Assembly: GCF_014639275.1 (NCBI RefSeq)
Contig: NZ_BMFW01000015.1
Location: 1-64,000 of the forward strand
Reading direction: 5' to 3'
From: Arthrobacter liuii
Lineage (GTDB): Bacteria; Actinomycetota; Actinomycetes; Actinomycetales; Micrococcaceae
DNA: 64,000 bases
The translations under genes and the position numbers were made by a program. Positions 24,848 through 34,768 of the stretch are shown one piece after another. Each line of letters opens with the position of its first letter. Position 1 is the stretch's first letter. A model generated the notes under the pieces. The model did not search any database. It was not told where the DNA came from and saw nothing but the letters and a program-made list of their open reading frames with translations.

Positions 24848-25807
24848 GTGAAGAAATCGGATCGTATTGCCCGTGACCTTGAGCAGTCGGTCACCAGTGC
24901 GGTGGAAAATGCCAAGGATTGGGCGGCACCCCGCGTGGAAGCTGCCGTTGACTGGGCTGTTCCCCGGCTGCAGCACAGCCTGGATACTGCATCTCCCAAG
25001 ATCCAGGAAGGCCTGAAGACGGCCGCCTACAGCCTCGCCGACGGTGTTGCAACCGTGACGCCCCGCATCCAGGACGGCCTGGCCCAGCTGGCGCCGAAGA
25101 TCAATGATGCAGTTGAAGGTGCACCGCCCATGCTGCACACCGCCCTGGACAAGGCCACCCCCGTTGTCCTGAATGCCCGTGACCGGGTAGTGGTGGAGTA
25201 CCTGCCCAAGCTCTCGGACCAGATCGGCGTGGCATCCGGCGCAGTTCACCGCACCCTCGAGAGCACCCCGGCACGGGTGGATGCCGTCGCACAGAAGCTG
25301 GGCGACGTGGGAATCATCCACGTCATCCAGGAGCAGGCCCAGGCAACCGGCACGCAGCTGAAGGCAGCCGCATCAGGAGCCAGCCGCGCCGTGGACGTAC
25401 ACCTGGCCCAGCCGCAGAAGCCCAAGAAGCGCGGCTGGCTGGTCTTCGGGGTTGTCGCCGCCGCCGTCGCCGCGGGTGTTGCGGCATGGAAGGCTTCCAA
25501 GCCAGTGGAGGACCCCTGGAAGACGCCCTCGCCGGTCACGCCAACTCCGGCCCCCGTTCCCGCCACTACCGTCAGCGATGTTAAGGAAAACACCGCGGAC
25601 GCCGCTGACAAGGCTGCTGCCGCGGCCGGTTCCGCCGCAAGTGCCGGCGCCGCCAAGGCGGCCGACGCAGCAGAGACGGCCAAGGAAAAGTCCGCAGAAG
25701 CCGACAAGGCCAAGCATGTTGCGGACGACGCTGCTGAGGGTGCAAACACTTCAGCCACCGACGCCGACGCGGCCACGAAGGATGACAAGGGCAGCAGCCA
25801 GCCCTAG
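24848..25807 (+). CDS. Membrane-anchored, LEA/apolipoprotein-like protein of unknown function
   Basis: The 319-residue protein has three regions. Residues 1-195 are a series of ~22-residue amphipathic segments (WAAPRVEAAVDWAVPRLQH, TASPKIQEGLKTA, VTPRIQDGLAQLAPKI, ATPVVLNARD), as in apolipophorin-like helices. A transmembrane helix follows (GWLVFGVVAAAVAAGVAAW). The C-terminal ~100 residues are a disordered Ala/Lys/Asp/Glu repeat resembling LEA tails. AGGTAG precedes the GTG start. A good terminator follows. No enzymatic motif is seen; an envelope stress or scaffold role is only a guess. Confidence 0.75.
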   Translation: MKKSDRIARDLEQSVTSAVENAKDWAAPRVEAAVDWAVPRLQHSLDTASPKIQEGLKTAAYSLADGVATVTPRIQDGLAQLAPKINDAVEGAPPMLHTALDKATPVVLNARDRVVVEYLPKLSDQIGVASGAVHRTLESTPARVDAVAQKLGDVGIIHVIQEQAQATGTQLKAAASGASRAVDVHLAQPQKPKKRGWLVFGVVAAAVAAGVAAWKASKPVEDPWKTPSPVTPTPAPVPATTVSDVKENTADAADKAAAAAGSAASAGAAKAADAAETAKEKSAEADKAKHVADDAAEGANTSATDADAATKDDKGSSQP

Positions 25808-25825
25808 TCTTAGCACCGCATACGC

Positions 25826-25857
25826 AGGGGCTCCGTTTCACGGCGGAGCCCCTTTTG
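25826..25857 (+). terminator. Rho-independent terminator
   Basis: AGGGGCTCCG (25826-25835) pairs with CGGAGCCCCT (25844-25853), an 8-base loop lies between, and TTTG follows. It ends the LEA-like gene. Confidence 0.85.
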
Positions 25858-25964
25858 TGTGCCCTGAACAGAGCAACGGGCCGGTTTCGGGAGACTCCGC
25901 GCCGGCCCCGCTGCCAGGCAGTGCCGTCCGGGGCGGACATGGCCCTGATGCTAGATTTGAAGTG

Positions 25965-26840
25965 ATGTCAGCCAATCGATCCTCTGGGGACTCCGTGAAC
26001 GACGCAGCCGTACAGCTCCGCGTGTCAATCGTCATCCCGGCGTACAACGAGGAGAGCGTGATCCGGCAATGCCTGATCGCCGCCATCTACCAGTCTGTCC
26101 CCGCCCACGAGATCATCGTGGTGGACAACCGTTCCAAGGACCGGACAGCTGACATTGTCCGCCAGATGCAGCTCGAGTATCCGGAGAGCCCCATCATCCT
26201 GCTGAGCCAGGACCGGGAACAGGGACTTATTCCCACCCGGAACTTCGGCCTGGACAGCGCCACGGGTGATGTCCTGGGGCGGATCGACGCGGACTCCATC
26301 GTGGAGCCCGACTGGGTGGAGCAGGTGCAGAAGGCGTTCGCGGACCAGACCGTCCAGGCTGCCACCGGTCCTGTGGTGTACTACGACATGCCAATGCGCC
26401 GCTTTGGACTGAAGGCGGACGACAAAATGCGCCAGCTCATGCTGAAGCTGGCCAAGCACCAGTACCACTTCCTGTTCGGTTCCAACATGGCCCTGCGGGC
26501 CAGCGCCTGGGAGACCATCCGTTCGGAGACCTGCCGCGACGAGAAGGACGAGATGCACGAGGACATCGACCTGTCCCTGCACCTGGCAGACCATGAGCTG
26601 CCGGTCCGTTATTGGCCGCAGATGGTGTCCGGAATGTCGGCCCGGCGGCTGGAGGATTCACCGCGGGACTACCGCTACTACGTCACCCGGTTCGACCGGA
26701 CCTACAAGGCCCACAATGTCAGGAAGATGGCGCTGAAGGCCCCCATGGTGGTGTTCTTCTCGGTGTATTTCCCCGCCAAGCTCCTGCGGGCCATCCATAC
26801 GGTCAATACAGCCCAGCCTGTCCGCCGCGGCGGACAATAG
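25965..26840 (+). CDS. Family 2 glycosyltransferase
   Basis: GT-A fold protein of 291 residues: VSIVIPAYNEESVIRQCLIAAIYQS, then VVDNRSKDRTADIV, GRIDADSIVEPDW with the metal-binding D-x-D, and HEDIDLSLHL near the acceptor site (E-D). There are one or two hydrophobic helices at the C terminus (APMVVFFSVYFPAKLLRAI). It may transfer a sugar to a lipid or wall polymer. The frame is open far upstream; the ATG at 25965 or the GTG at 25995, which has GGGGA before it, are the credible starts. Confidence 0.85.
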   Translation: MSANRSSGDSVNDAAVQLRVSIVIPAYNEESVIRQCLIAAIYQSVPAHEIIVVDNRSKDRTADIVRQMQLEYPESPIILLSQDREQGLIPTRNFGLDSATGDVLGRIDADSIVEPDWVEQVQKAFADQTVQAATGPVVYYDMPMRRFGLKADDKMRQLMLKLAKHQYHFLFGSNMALRASAWETIRSETCRDEKDEMHEDIDLSLHLADHELPVRYWPQMVSGMSARRLEDSPRDYRYYVTRFDRTYKAHNVRKMALKAPMVVFFSVYFPAKLLRAIHTVNTAQPVRRGGQ

Positions 26841-26843
26841 CGC

Positions 26844-27782
26844 TCAGTCAGTCCCCAGCCCGGCAAGGCGTTCCGACGGCGGCTCCTCCTGGTGTGCCCT
26901 TCCACGGCTGCTGCGCATGCCGTTCCTTTGGCCCAGGACCACGACGGCGAGACCCGCAAGGATGAGGCCGAGCCCTGCGTAGGTGCCCGCAGGCAGGGTC
27001 TCGTGCAGGAAGACGGCCGCCAGCAGCGCTGCCCCGGGGATCTCCAGGAGGATGATCATGGAGACGACGAGCGGGCTCATGGTGGCCAGCAGGTGGTTGA
27101 ACGCAGTGTGGCCCACCAGCTGCGCGCACACCGTGATGGCTGCGATACCGAGCCATCCCGCAGGCTCGAACCCGGCCAGGGGCTGGCCTCCCAACAGGGC
27201 CAGGACGGCCACGACTACGGCGCACATTCCGTAGCAGAGGGTCGTGTAGGTTCCGGTGGTCATGCTTTGCCGCGCCTTGCCGCCGGCCAGCGTATAGAGG
27301 CCCGCCAGGGCTCCGCCGGCCATCGCCAGCAGGTCTCCCATGAGGGCCTGCGGGGATGAGCCCATATCGAAGCCGGTGATCGCCACAACGCCGCCGAAGG
27401 CGATGCCAAGCCCCACCAGTACCTGCCAGCGGTGGCGGGTGCCGCGGAACAGTTGGAAGACGGCAATCCAGCCTGACTGCAGACAGACCAGGGCTGTGGC
27501 GGCGGCTACGGAGGTGAGCTGCAGCGACGTGATGAAGCAGGCAAAGTGCAGCGCAAGGGCGACGGCGGCCAACAGCGACCAGCGGAACTCGCGGCCGGTA
27601 ATCCTGCCGAACTGGCGGGGCTCCCGGAGCAGCGTGGGCGTGGCCATGACGGCCGCCCCGATGGCGTTGCGCCAGAAAGCAATGGCAAGGGCGCTGACGC
27701 TGGTGGCGCCCAGCGTGGCCGCAATCAAGGGGCCCGATGATGCCACTCCCAGGACCCCGAGGGCCGCGAAGAAGAAGTTCAC
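26844..27782 (-). CDS. EamA/DMT-family transporter
   Basis: Ten hydrophobic helices in 312 residues arranged as two EamA repeats (VNFFFAALGVLGVASSGPLIAATLG and the second repeat starting LMGDLLAMAGGALAGLYTLAGG). The C-terminal repeat ends AGLGLILAGLAVVVLGQR and a short charged tail. Members export amino acids, metabolites or drugs. The open frame runs back through the adjacent tRNA, so the GTG at 27782 with AGGGGG upstream is chosen. It converges with the glycosyltransferase gene. Confidence 0.88.
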   Translation of the reverse strand: MNFFFAALGVLGVASSGPLIAATLGATSVSALAIAFWRNAIGAAVMATPTLLREPRQFGRITGREFRWSLLAAVALALHFACFITSLQLTSVAAATALVCLQSGWIAVFQLFRGTRHRWQVLVGLGIAFGGVVAITGFDMGSSPQALMGDLLAMAGGALAGLYTLAGGKARQSMTTGTYTTLCYGMCAVVVAVLALLGGQPLAGFEPAGWLGIAAITVCAQLVGHTAFNHLLATMSPLVVSMIILLEIPGAALLAAVFLHETLPAGTYAGLGLILAGLAVVVLGQRNGMRSSRGRAHQEEPPSERLAGLGTD

Positions 27783-27820
27783 TGCAGCCCCCTGATGCTG
27801 GTTCCCGGCGGAAATGGAAA

Positions 27821-27862
27821 GCGAAAAGTCCCGGCCTGCGTTTCCGCAGACCGGGACTTTCT
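27821..27862 (-). terminator. Terminator of tRNA-Ala
   Basis: Sixteen-base arms at 27825-27840 and 27845-27860 pair with one mismatch around a TTTC loop, with T-rich ends on the minus strand (CTTTTCGC). It lies 2 bases past the encoded CCA of tRNA-Ala. Confidence 0.85.
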
Positions 27863-27864
27863 TA

Positions 27865-27940
27865 TGGTGGAGGCACGGGGACTCGAACCCCGAACCCCCT
27901 GCTTGCAAAGCAGGTGCGCTACCAATTGCGCCATGCCCCC
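27865..27940 (-). tRNA. tRNA-Ala (anticodon TGC)
   Basis: The minus strand folds into a standard cloverleaf: acceptor GGGGGCA/TGCCTCC (with a G-U pair at position 3), D-arm, anticodon stem CCTGC/GCAGG with loop TTTGCAA and anticodon TGC, and T-arm CGGGG/CCCCG. The 3' ACCA is encoded. The run tRNA-Ile to tRNA-Ala downstream of gyrA is the usual actinobacterial arrangement. Confidence 0.97.
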
Positions 27941-28012
27941 ATAAGAAGCAACCCGTCAATCGTACCCTAGAACCGTCAGAGCCTTTGACAGCTCCGGGAC
28001 AGGGCATCCTGG

Positions 28013-28129
28013 CTAGTCAACCGTGTCGGTTGACTTACTCCAGACCGTTTTCCGGGCTTCGGACTCCTGTGCCTTGCGGTAGACCAGGACGCCTGCGATT
28101 GCCGCTGCCAGTACAAGCAACTTCTTCAC
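28013..28129 (-). CDS. DLW-39 family small protein (38 aa)
   Basis: A GTG at 28129, preceded by GGGGAG, opens a 38-residue frame: VKKLLVLAAAIAGVLVYRKAQ followed by a charged tail SEARKTVWSKS ending at TAG (28013-28015). One short hydrophobic helix near the N terminus suggests membrane insertion. The location between tRNA-Ile and tRNA-Ala after gyrA, the length and the K-K-L-L/V-Y-R-K pattern fit the Micrococcaceae DLW-39 family, although the name-giving D-L-W reads T-V-W here. Function unknown. Confidence 0.82.
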   Translation of the reverse strand: MKKLLVLAAAIAGVLVYRKAQESEARKTVWSKSTDTVD

Positions 28130-28200
28130 ATGCTCCCCGTTCCGGCTGGGTTCCGGATGGAACCGGACCAAACCTCCATTTGAAACCTGCACAGGTTCCG

Positions 28201-28274
28201 TGGGCGTACCAGGACTTGAACCTGGGACCTCTTCGTTATCAGCGAAGCGCTCTAACCGCCTGAGCTATACGCCC
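28201..28274 (-). tRNA. tRNA-Ile (anticodon GAT)
   Basis: Acceptor GGGCGTA/TACGCCC, D-arm with GGCGGTTAGAGC, anticodon loop CTGATAA with anticodon GAT, T-arm CCAGG/CCTGG with TTCAAGT, and discriminator A at 28201. CCA is not encoded, unlike the neighbouring tRNA-Ala. Confidence 0.97.
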
Positions 28275-28317
28275 CAATCCCTCATCGGGCCGAGACATGA
28301 CTTTACAGCACACCCCG

Positions 28318-28363
28318 GCCCGATCTCAAATCGGGCATTTTCACCGGCGTTGAGCCGGTGAAA
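28318..28363. terminator. Pair of hairpins downstream of the gyrA operon
   Basis: Two adjacent perfect stems: GCCCGAT (28318-28324) with ATCGGGC (28330-28336), and TTTCACCGGC (28339-28348) with GCCGGTGAAA (28354-28363), each with a 5-base loop. They separate the DUF3566 gene from tRNA-Ile. No strong T-run is present on the minus strand, so termination strength is uncertain. Confidence 0.5.
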
Positions 28364-28371
28364 GTGGCATC

Positions 28372-29022
28372 CTAATCGTCGGTAAGGGTAACGCCGACGC
28401 CGCCCACCAAGGTGGCGGAGATGTTGTAGAGAACAGCGGAAAGCATGGACAGTGCTGTCAGCAGGACAACGTTGACCACGGCAATGATGGTGGCGAATGA
28501 GGCCACTTGTCCCAACGACGCAACCTTCTTCAGCTCGAAGCCGCCGCCTTCAGAACCGGCGAGCGTACCGAGCAGGCTGTCCACCTGGTCGAAGATCCCA
28601 GTCAGGTCCAGGACCGTCCACAGGACAATGGCGGCCACCACAGTGACAATTCCCAATGCCACGGAGAGCAGGAATGCCATCTTCAGGACGGACCACGGGT
28701 CCACCTTGCTGACCAGCAGCCGGGCCCGGCGGACTTTCGCCTTTGGCGCCGGCTTGACCAGGCCGGGCGTTCCCTGGCTGGAGCCACCTTGTGCAGGACG
28801 CTGCCCCGCCTGGCCCTGGAAGGGGCGCTGGCCCGGCTGCACGGGGCGGTCGCCCTGCTGCGGGCGCTGGCCCGGGACAGCAGGGCGCTGGCCCGGAGCG
28901 CCGGCAGGAGCTGCCGGGCGCTGCTGCGGACGAACGGGGGCGTTCACGCGGGGCGCCGCTGACGGCCGATTCCCGTCGGGAACAGTGCTGTTCGGCTTGG
29001 GAAATGAGTCGGAATTACTCAC
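28372..29022 (-). CDS. DUF3566 family membrane protein
   Basis: The 216-residue protein starts with a ~100-residue Pro/Gln/Arg/Gly-rich disordered region containing repeats of P-G-Q-R-P. The DUF3566 domain follows ([42 protein letters not shown]), with two transmembrane helices and GVGVTLTDD at the end. The family is found after gyrA across actinobacteria. It overlaps the gyrA stop by 8 bases, so coupling is expected. A membrane link for the origin/gyrase region is a guess only. Confidence 0.92.
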   Translation of the reverse strand: MSNSDSFPKPNSTVPDGNRPSAAPRVNAPVRPQQRPAAPAGAPGQRPAVPGQRPQQGDRPVQPGQRPFQGQAGQRPAQGGSSQGTPGLVKPAPKAKVRRARLLVSKVDPWSVLKMAFLLSVALGIVTVVAAIVLWTVLDLTGIFDQVDSLLGTLAGSEGGGFELKKVASLGQVASFATIIAVVNVVLLTALSMLSAVLYNISATLVGGVGVTLTDD

Positions 29023-31693
29023 TCGTTACCTCCGTGTTGTCTTCGTTCGGCTCAGCGTCGCCCGAGGCGTCCTCTGACTCAACGGCCGGTGATTCTTCTG
29101 CCATTGCTGGCGCGGCGGATTCCCCAGCGGTCCCGCCATCTTCAGCCAACGTTACGTCATCACCGGTGGATTCTTCGTCCTCAAGGCCGCGTTCGCTGTT
29201 ACGCGCCACCTCAATAATCCGGTCATTCTTGTCAGGTTTGGCAAAGATGACGCCCATCGTGTCACGGCCCTTTGCCGGAACACCGGCCACAGTGGACCGC
29301 ACAACCTTGCCGCCCTCCATGACCACCAGGACTTCATCCTCTTCCTGGACAATGAGCGCACCCACGAGGTGGCCGCGTTCTTCCTGGTATTTGCCCACCT
29401 TTATGCCCAGGCCGCCGCGGCCCTGCAGGCGGTATTCCTCCACCGCGGTGCGCTTGGCATAGCCGCCCTCGGTCACGATGAAGACGAAGGATCCGTCGGT
29501 GACCACATCGGCGGCCAGCAGTTCGTCATCCTCCCGGAACTTCATGCCGGTGACGCCGGATGTGGCACGTCCCATGGGGCGCAGCGCATCGTCGGTGGCG
29601 GTGAAGCGGATCGACTGGCCCATGCGGGACACCAGGAAGAGGTCGTCGGTTTCCGAGACAAGCTGGGCGGAGACCAGTTCGTCACCGTCGCGCAGGTTGA
29701 TGGCAATCACCCCGGCGGACCGGTTTGTGTCGTAGTCCTCCAGCCTGGTCTTCTTCACCAGGCCCCTCTTGGTGGCCAGCACCAGGTAGGGAGCCTGCTG
29801 GTAGTCCTTCAGGTCCAGGACCTGCGCAATATGTTCGTCGGGCTGGAACGCCATCAGGTTGGCCACATGCTGGCCCTTGGCATCCCGGCCCGCTTCCATC
29901 AGTTCGTACGCCTTGGCACGGTACACGCGGCCGAGGTTGGTGAAGAACAGCAGCCAGTGGTGGGTAGTGGTGACGAAGAAGTGCTCCACAACGTCGTCGC
30001 CGCGAAGCTGGGCACCCTTGATGCCCTTGCCGCCGCGCTGTTGTGAGCGGTAGTTGTCGCTGCGCGTGCGCTTGACGTAGCCGCCGCGGGTGATGGTGAC
30101 CACCATCTCCTCTTCGGGGATCAGGTCCTCCATGGACATGTCGCCGTCGAAGCCCATGAGGATCTTGGTTCGCCGGTCGTCACCGTGCTTATCCACGATC
30201 TCGCCCAGTTCGACGCTGATGATCTCGCGCTGCCGCTGTTCGGAACCCAGGATCGCGTTGTACTCCTCGATCAGGGCCTCAAGTTCAGCGTGCCGGTCCT
30301 GGATCTTCTGGCGTTCCAGGGCAGCCAGGCGGCGCAGCTGCATGTCCAGGATGGCCCGGGCCTGCAGCTCGTCGATGTCGAGCAGTTCCATCAGCCCGTC
30401 GCGCGCGGCTTCGGTGGTGTTGGAGGCACGGATCAGGGCAATGACCTCGTCGAGCATGTCCAGTGCCTTCAGGAGGGCCCGCAGGATGTGGGCTTCCTCC
30501 TCCGCCTTGCGCAGGCGGTACCTGGTGCGGCGGGCGATGACGTCCATCTGGTGCGTCACCCAGTGGCGGATGAACGCGTCAAGGCTCAGGGTCCGCGGCA
30601 CGCCGTCCACGATGGCCAGCATGTTTGCAGAGAAGTTGCTCTGCAACTCGGTGTGCTTGTAGAGGTTGTTCAGCACCACCTTGGGCACTGCGTCACGCTT
30701 CAGCACGATCACCAGGCGCTGGCCGGTGCGTCCGGAGGTTTCGTCGCGGAGGTCGGCGATGCCGGAGATCTTGCCGTCCTTGACGAGTTCGGCGATCTTG
30801 ATGGCCAGGTTGTCCGGGTTGGCCTGGTACGGAAGTTCCGTGACTACCAGGCAGGTGCGGCCCTGCAGTTCCTCCACTGCGACCACTGCACGCATGGTGA
30901 CCGAACCGCGGCCGGTCCGGTAGGCGTCCTCGATGCCTTTGTGGCCCAGGATGGTGGCGCCCGTGGGGAAATCCGGACCCTTGACCCGCACCAGCAGTTC
31001 CTCGAGCAGTTCCTCCCGGGTAGCCCCGGGGTTGGCCAGGTACCACTGGACGCCGTCCGCCACTTCGCGGAGGTTGTGCGGTGGGATGTTGGTGGCCATG
31101 CCGACGGCGATGCCGGAGGAACCGTTCACCAGCAGGTTGGGGAACCTGGCCGGCAGGATGGTGGGTTCCTGGTTCTTGCCGTCGTAGTTGTCCTGGAAAT
31201 CGACGGTTTCCTCGTCGATGTCCCGGACCATTTCCATGGCCAGGGGCGCCATCTTGGTTTCGGTGTACCGCGGTGCTGCGGCGCCGTCATTGCCCGGCGA
31301 ACCAAAGTTGCCCTGGCCCAGCGCCAGCGGGTAGCGCATGGTCCAGTCCTGGATGAGGCGTACCAAGGCGTCGTAGATGGCGGTATCGCCGTGCGGGTGG
31401 TACTGGCCCATGACCTCGCCTACAACACGGGCGCATTTGTTGAAGGAACGGTCGGGGCGGTAGCCGCCGTCGAACATCGCGTACAGCACGCGACGGTGGA
31501 CGGGCTTGAGTCCGTCGCGGACGTCCGGGAGGGCACGACCCACGATGACGGCCATGGCGTAGTCCAGGTACGAACGCTGCATTTCCGTCTGCAGGTCCAC
31601 CTGTTCGACGCGGTCGATCAGCACGTCGCCTTCAAGAACGGTGTCCGGAGTTCCGGCCTCGGGGGCTGGATTCTCGGGGGTTTCGTCGCTCAT
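29015..31693 (-). CDS. gyrA: DNA gyrase subunit A
   Basis: The 892-residue subunit A carries the breakage-reunion domain ([33 protein letters not shown]) and the catalytic Tyr in [10 protein letters not shown]. The quinolone-region segment is [19 protein letters not shown] (residues Gly-Asp-Thr-Ala-Ile; a drug-sensitive type by sequence). The C-terminal pinwheel repeats include the GyrA box QRGGKGI. A ~70-residue acidic tail ends the protein ([15 protein letters not shown] onward). It lies 54 bases after gyrB. Confidence 0.98.
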   Translation of the reverse strand: MSDETPENPAPEAGTPDTVLEGDVLIDRVEQVDLQTEMQRSYLDYAMAVIVGRALPDVRDGLKPVHRRVLYAMFDGGYRPDRSFNKCARVVGEVMGQYHPHGDTAIYDALVRLIQDWTMRYPLALGQGNFGSPGNDGAAAPRYTETKMAPLAMEMVRDIDEETVDFQDNYDGKNQEPTILPARFPNLLVNGSSGIAVGMATNIPPHNLREVADGVQWYLANPGATREELLEELLVRVKGPDFPTGATILGHKGIEDAYRTGRGSVTMRAVVAVEELQGRTCLVVTELPYQANPDNLAIKIAELVKDGKISGIADLRDETSGRTGQRLVIVLKRDAVPKVVLNNLYKHTELQSNFSANMLAIVDGVPRTLSLDAFIRHWVTHQMDVIARRTRYRLRKAEEEAHILRALLKALDMLDEVIALIRASNTTEAARDGLMELLDIDELQARAILDMQLRRLAALERQKIQDRHAELEALIEEYNAILGSEQRQREIISVELGEIVDKHGDDRRTKILMGFDGDMSMEDLIPEEEMVVTITRGGYVKRTRSDNYRSQQRGGKGIKGAQLRGDDVVEHFFVTTTHHWLLFFTNLGRVYRAKAYELMEAGRDAKGQHVANLMAFQPDEHIAQVLDLKDYQQAPYLVLATKRGLVKKTRLEDYDTNRSAGVIAINLRDGDELVSAQLVSETDDLFLVSRMGQSIRFTATDDALRPMGRATSGVTGMKFREDDELLAADVVTDGSFVFIVTEGGYAKRTAVEEYRLQGRGGLGIKVGKYQEERGHLVGALIVQEEDEVLVVMEGGKVVRSTVAGVPAKGRDTMGVIFAKPDKNDRIIEVARNSERGLEDEESTGDDVTLAEDGGTAGESAAPAMAEESPAVESEDASGDAEPNEDNTEVTSE

Positions 31694-31747
31694 TAGTTAT
31701 TTTCCGTTTCAGGTATATGTCTGGTTCCGAATACTTAGAGCGGGTCC

Positions 31748-33835
31748 TTAGATATCCAGGAACCTGACGTCCTTGGCGTTCTGCTGGATGAAGTTGCGGC
31801 GTGATTCCACGTCTTCGCCCATGAGGACGGAGAAGATCTGGTCGGCGGCGAGGGCGTCGTCCATGGTCACCTGCAGCAAAGTGCGGTGGTCCGGGTCCAT
31901 GGTGGTGTCCCACAGTTCGGTGTAGTCCATCTCGCCGAGGCCCTTGTAGCGCTGGATGCCGTTGTCTTTGGGGATACGGCGTCCCGCTGCCTGCCCTGCC
32001 ACCAGCTTGGCGTCGCGTTCGCGGTCGCTGTAGACGTAGTCGTGCGGCGCGTTGGACCACTTGATCCGATACAGCGGGGGCTGCGCCAGGTAGACATACC
32101 CGTTCTCGATCAGCGGCCGCATGTAGCGGAACAGCAGGGTCATCAGCAGGGTGGTGATGTGCTGGCCGTCCACGTCGGCATCTGCCATGAGGACAATCTT
32201 GTGGTAGCGCAGCTTGGCAAGGTCGAAGTCCTCGCCGATGCCGGTACCGAAGGCGGTGATCATGGACTGGACCTCTGCGTTGCCCAGGGCCTTATCCAGC
32301 CGGGCACGCTCCACGTTCAGGATCTTGCCGCGCAGGGGCAGGATGGCCTGGGTCTCGGGGTTGCGGCCGCGCTTGGCTGAACCCCCGGCCGAGTCACCCT
32401 CCACGATGTAGACCTCGCATTTTTCCGGGTCCTTGGAGGAGCAGTCGGAAAGCTTGCCGGGCATGCCAAAGGATTCCAGCGGGCTCTTGCGCCGGGCGTT
32501 GTCGCGGGCCTTCCTCGCAGCCATCCGGGCCTGCGCGGCCGAGATGGCCTTGCGGATGACGTCGCGGGCCGGTCCGGGGTTGCGCTCCAGCCAGTCGCCC
32601 AGGCCGTCGGTAACCACGCGCTGGACGAAGCCCTTCACCTCGGAGTTGCCCAGCTTGGTCTTGGTCTGGCCTTCGAACTGGGGCTCGGCCAGCTTGACGG
32701 AGATGACCGCGGTAAGGCCCTCGCGGATGTCGTCGCCCGTGAGGTTGTCGTCCTTCTCCTTGATGATGCCCTTCTCCCGGGCGTACCGGTTGACCAGGGA
32801 CGTCAGGGCAGCGCGGAAGCCTTCTTCGTGGGTGCCGCCCTCATGGGTGTTGATGGTGTTGGCGTAGGTGTGCACGCTCTCGGAGTACGCGCTGGTCCAC
32901 TGCATGGCCATTTCCAGGGCGATGCGGCGTTCGGTGTCCTCGGTTTCGAAGGCGATGACGTCTTCGTGGACCACCTCCACCTTCTTGCCCGAGTTAAGGT
33001 GCTTGACGTAGTCCAGCAAGCCGTCGTTGTACTGGTACACCACGGTGCGGTGTTCTGCGGTGACCTCACCCTCGGTGCTGAGGTCATCGAGGTCGAGGTC
33101 GCCGTCGGCATCGTCGCCGGCTGCCGCACGCTCATCCGTCAAGGTGATGCGCAGGCCCTTGTTAAGGAAGGCCATCTGCTGGAAACGGGCGCGCAGCGTC
33201 TCGAAATCGAACTCGGTGGTCTCAAAGATCGCCGGATCCGGGTAGAAGGTCTGGGTGGTTCCCGTGGTCTCTGTCTCTTCGCCCTTGACCAGGCTGCCCT
33301 GGGGCTTGCCGCCGTCGGCGAAGGACATCCGCCAGACGTGCCCTTGGCGGCGCACTTCCGTGTCCACCCGGCTGGACAGGGCATTGACCACCGAGATGCC
33401 CACGCCGTGCAGGCCGCCCGAGACGGCGTATCCGCCGCCGCCGAACTTGCCGCCGGCGTGCAGGATGGTCATGACCACCTCGACGGTGGGCTTGTGTTCG
33501 GTGGGGTGCATGTCCACGGGAATGCCGCGGCCGTCGTCCACCACCTTGACACCGCCATCGGCCTGCAGGACAACCTCGATGTGGCTGCAGTAGCCGGCCA
33601 GCGCTTCATCCACGGAGTTGTCCACCACCTCGTAGACCAGGTGGTGGAGGCCGCGGGGTCCGGTGGAGCCGATGTACATGCCTGGGCGCTTGCGGACGGC
33701 CTCGAGGCCTTCAAGGACAGTGATGTCGCTGGCGCCGTATTCCCTTGGGCTTGTTGCCGCAGGCGGGGTATCAGGGGTGCGGCCATCCTCGACTGCTGTA
33801 TCTGCTGCCAGAATATCCGTGTTGTCGTTAGCCAC
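31748..33835 (-). CDS. gyrB: DNA gyrase subunit B
   Basis: The 695-residue protein has the GHKL ATPase domain ([58 protein letters not shown]) and the TOPRIM domain ([36 protein letters not shown]). The GTG at 33835 (VANDNTDIL) lies downstream of AGAGGAG; the frame continues to 33913. Upstream is a 378-base leader. Confidence 0.97.
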   Translation of the reverse strand: MANDNTDILAADTAVEDGRTPDTPPAATSPREYGASDITVLEGLEAVRKRPGMYIGSTGPRGLHHLVYEVVDNSVDEALAGYCSHIEVVLQADGGVKVVDDGRGIPVDMHPTEHKPTVEVVMTILHAGGKFGGGGYAVSGGLHGVGISVVNALSSRVDTEVRRQGHVWRMSFADGGKPQGSLVKGEETETTGTTQTFYPDPAIFETTEFDFETLRARFQQMAFLNKGLRITLTDERAAAGDDADGDLDLDDLSTEGEVTAEHRTVVYQYNDGLLDYVKHLNSGKKVEVVHEDVIAFETEDTERRIALEMAMQWTSAYSESVHTYANTINTHEGGTHEEGFRAALTSLVNRYAREKGIIKEKDDNLTGDDIREGLTAVISVKLAEPQFEGQTKTKLGNSEVKGFVQRVVTDGLGDWLERNPGPARDVIRKAISAAQARMAARKARDNARRKSPLESFGMPGKLSDCSSKDPEKCEVYIVEGDSAGGSAKRGRNPETQAILPLRGKILNVERARLDKALGNAEVQSMITAFGTGIGEDFDLAKLRYHKIVLMADADVDGQHITTLLMTLLFRYMRPLIENGYVYLAQPPLYRIKWSNAPHDYVYSDRERDAKLVAGQAAGRRIPKDNGIQRYKGLGEMDYTELWDTTMDPDHRTLLQVTMDDALAADQIFSVLMGEDVESRRNFIQQNAKDVRFLDI

Positions 33836-34213
33836 AGGCTCTGCGACTCCTCTGTTCTCGATGATGGCCGGCGGGCTTCTCTTCACAGGGAAAAGGCACC
33901 CGCCAACAGGCACAAACTTATGGCGCCGGTGGCTTGCTGACGGTGATGATCCATGCCCTGCACGCAGGCAGCGCGCGGAGAATGGACTGAAGTCAACGTT
34001 TCATCCGCGCCCAGTTATCTGCGTCAATTCTACCGTGAACAAGGGCATATCCCCGCATTCTAAGGGCCTTCGGCACTGGTGAATATGGCCATGCGAGGCT
34101 CTTGGCCCCGCCTTGGGCGGCCCAGCGGTGCACCCTCCGGGTTCCTATACAGGCCTGGTTCCCTACAGCGCCCTGTACGGCCTTGCGCGCAGTTTCAAGA
34201 CCTGCGGTTGCGG
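33836..34213 (-). promoter_or_regulatory. gyrB leader / intergenic region
   Basis: No gene is seen in these 378 bases. On the minus strand an AT-richer patch near 34020-34070 contains TAGAAT and TTGACG hexamers and is the likely promoter area for gyrB-gyrA, although I cannot fix one pair with confidence. In many bacteria this promoter is controlled by supercoiling; that is not visible here. Confidence 0.4.
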
Positions 34214-34768
34214 CTATCCGTAAGTGTCCCGTGGACCGCGGCCGTTGACACTGCGTCCACCCTTGCGCCAGCTTGGTGCCGAGGGTCCCAGCACCTGGAT
34301 GCTGGTCACCACGCCATCGCCCAGTTCCCGGCGGAATTTCTCCAGCAGGCTAGTGCTCAAAAGCCTGAGCTGGGTTGCCCAGGCAGTGGAATCGCACCGC
34401 ACGTGCAGGGTGGTGGCGGTGAAGCTTTCGGGTATGCAGTGCGCGGAGATTTCGGGTCCCACCAACGTGGCCCACTCCGCCATGACAGAGCCGACAGCCA
34501 CTGGCGACGTCCAGCCCCGTTCTGCCACAAGCCGTCCTACAACCTTCCCAAGGCCGAGCGGATCGCGGCCGGTGGAGTGGAACTGGCTGAAGCCGCGGGT
34601 GTCACGGATACTGCCTTTGGCCTTCTGCGAACCGGGCCGTGCCGCTTTCCGGCGGACTTCACCGCGGGCGGCCGCGGCTTCCCGCATCCTGTTCAGCGCG
34701 GCCTGCGGGGCATCGATGTCGTCAGGCTCACGGCCGGGCTGCAGGCCGCCGCCCTGGTCACTGCTCAT
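34214..34768 (-). CDS. dciA: DciA-like DUF721 protein (putative helicase loader)
   Basis: The 184-residue protein has a ~75-residue charged leader, then the DUF721 domain: VAERGWTSPVAVGSVMAEWATLVGPEISAHCIPESF and LHVRCDSTAWATQLRLLSTSLLEKFRRELG (the conserved W-A-x-x-L-R/L). DciA is the ancestral loader of the DnaB helicase in bacteria without DnaC/DnaI. The ATG overlaps the recF stop by 11 bases, with GGGAGGT upstream, as in other actinobacteria. Confidence 0.9.
   Translation of the reverse strand: MSSDQGGGLQPGREPDDIDAPQAALNRMREAAAARGEVRRKAARPGSQKAKGSIRDTRGFSQFHSTGRDPLGLGKVVGRLVAERGWTSPVAVGSVMAEWATLVGPEISAHCIPESFTATTLHVRCDSTAWATQLRLLSTSLLEKFRRELGDGVVTSIQVLGPSAPSWRKGGRSVNGRGPRDTYG

Noticed and set aside
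27783..28007. N-terminal extension of the DMT transporter
   Set aside because: It would translate through tRNA-Ala and its terminator; the GTG at 27782 has a good ribosome binding site.
30185..31696. 503-aa plus-strand frame
   Set aside because: It is the antisense shadow of gyrA, a typical artefact of strong G/C third-position bias.
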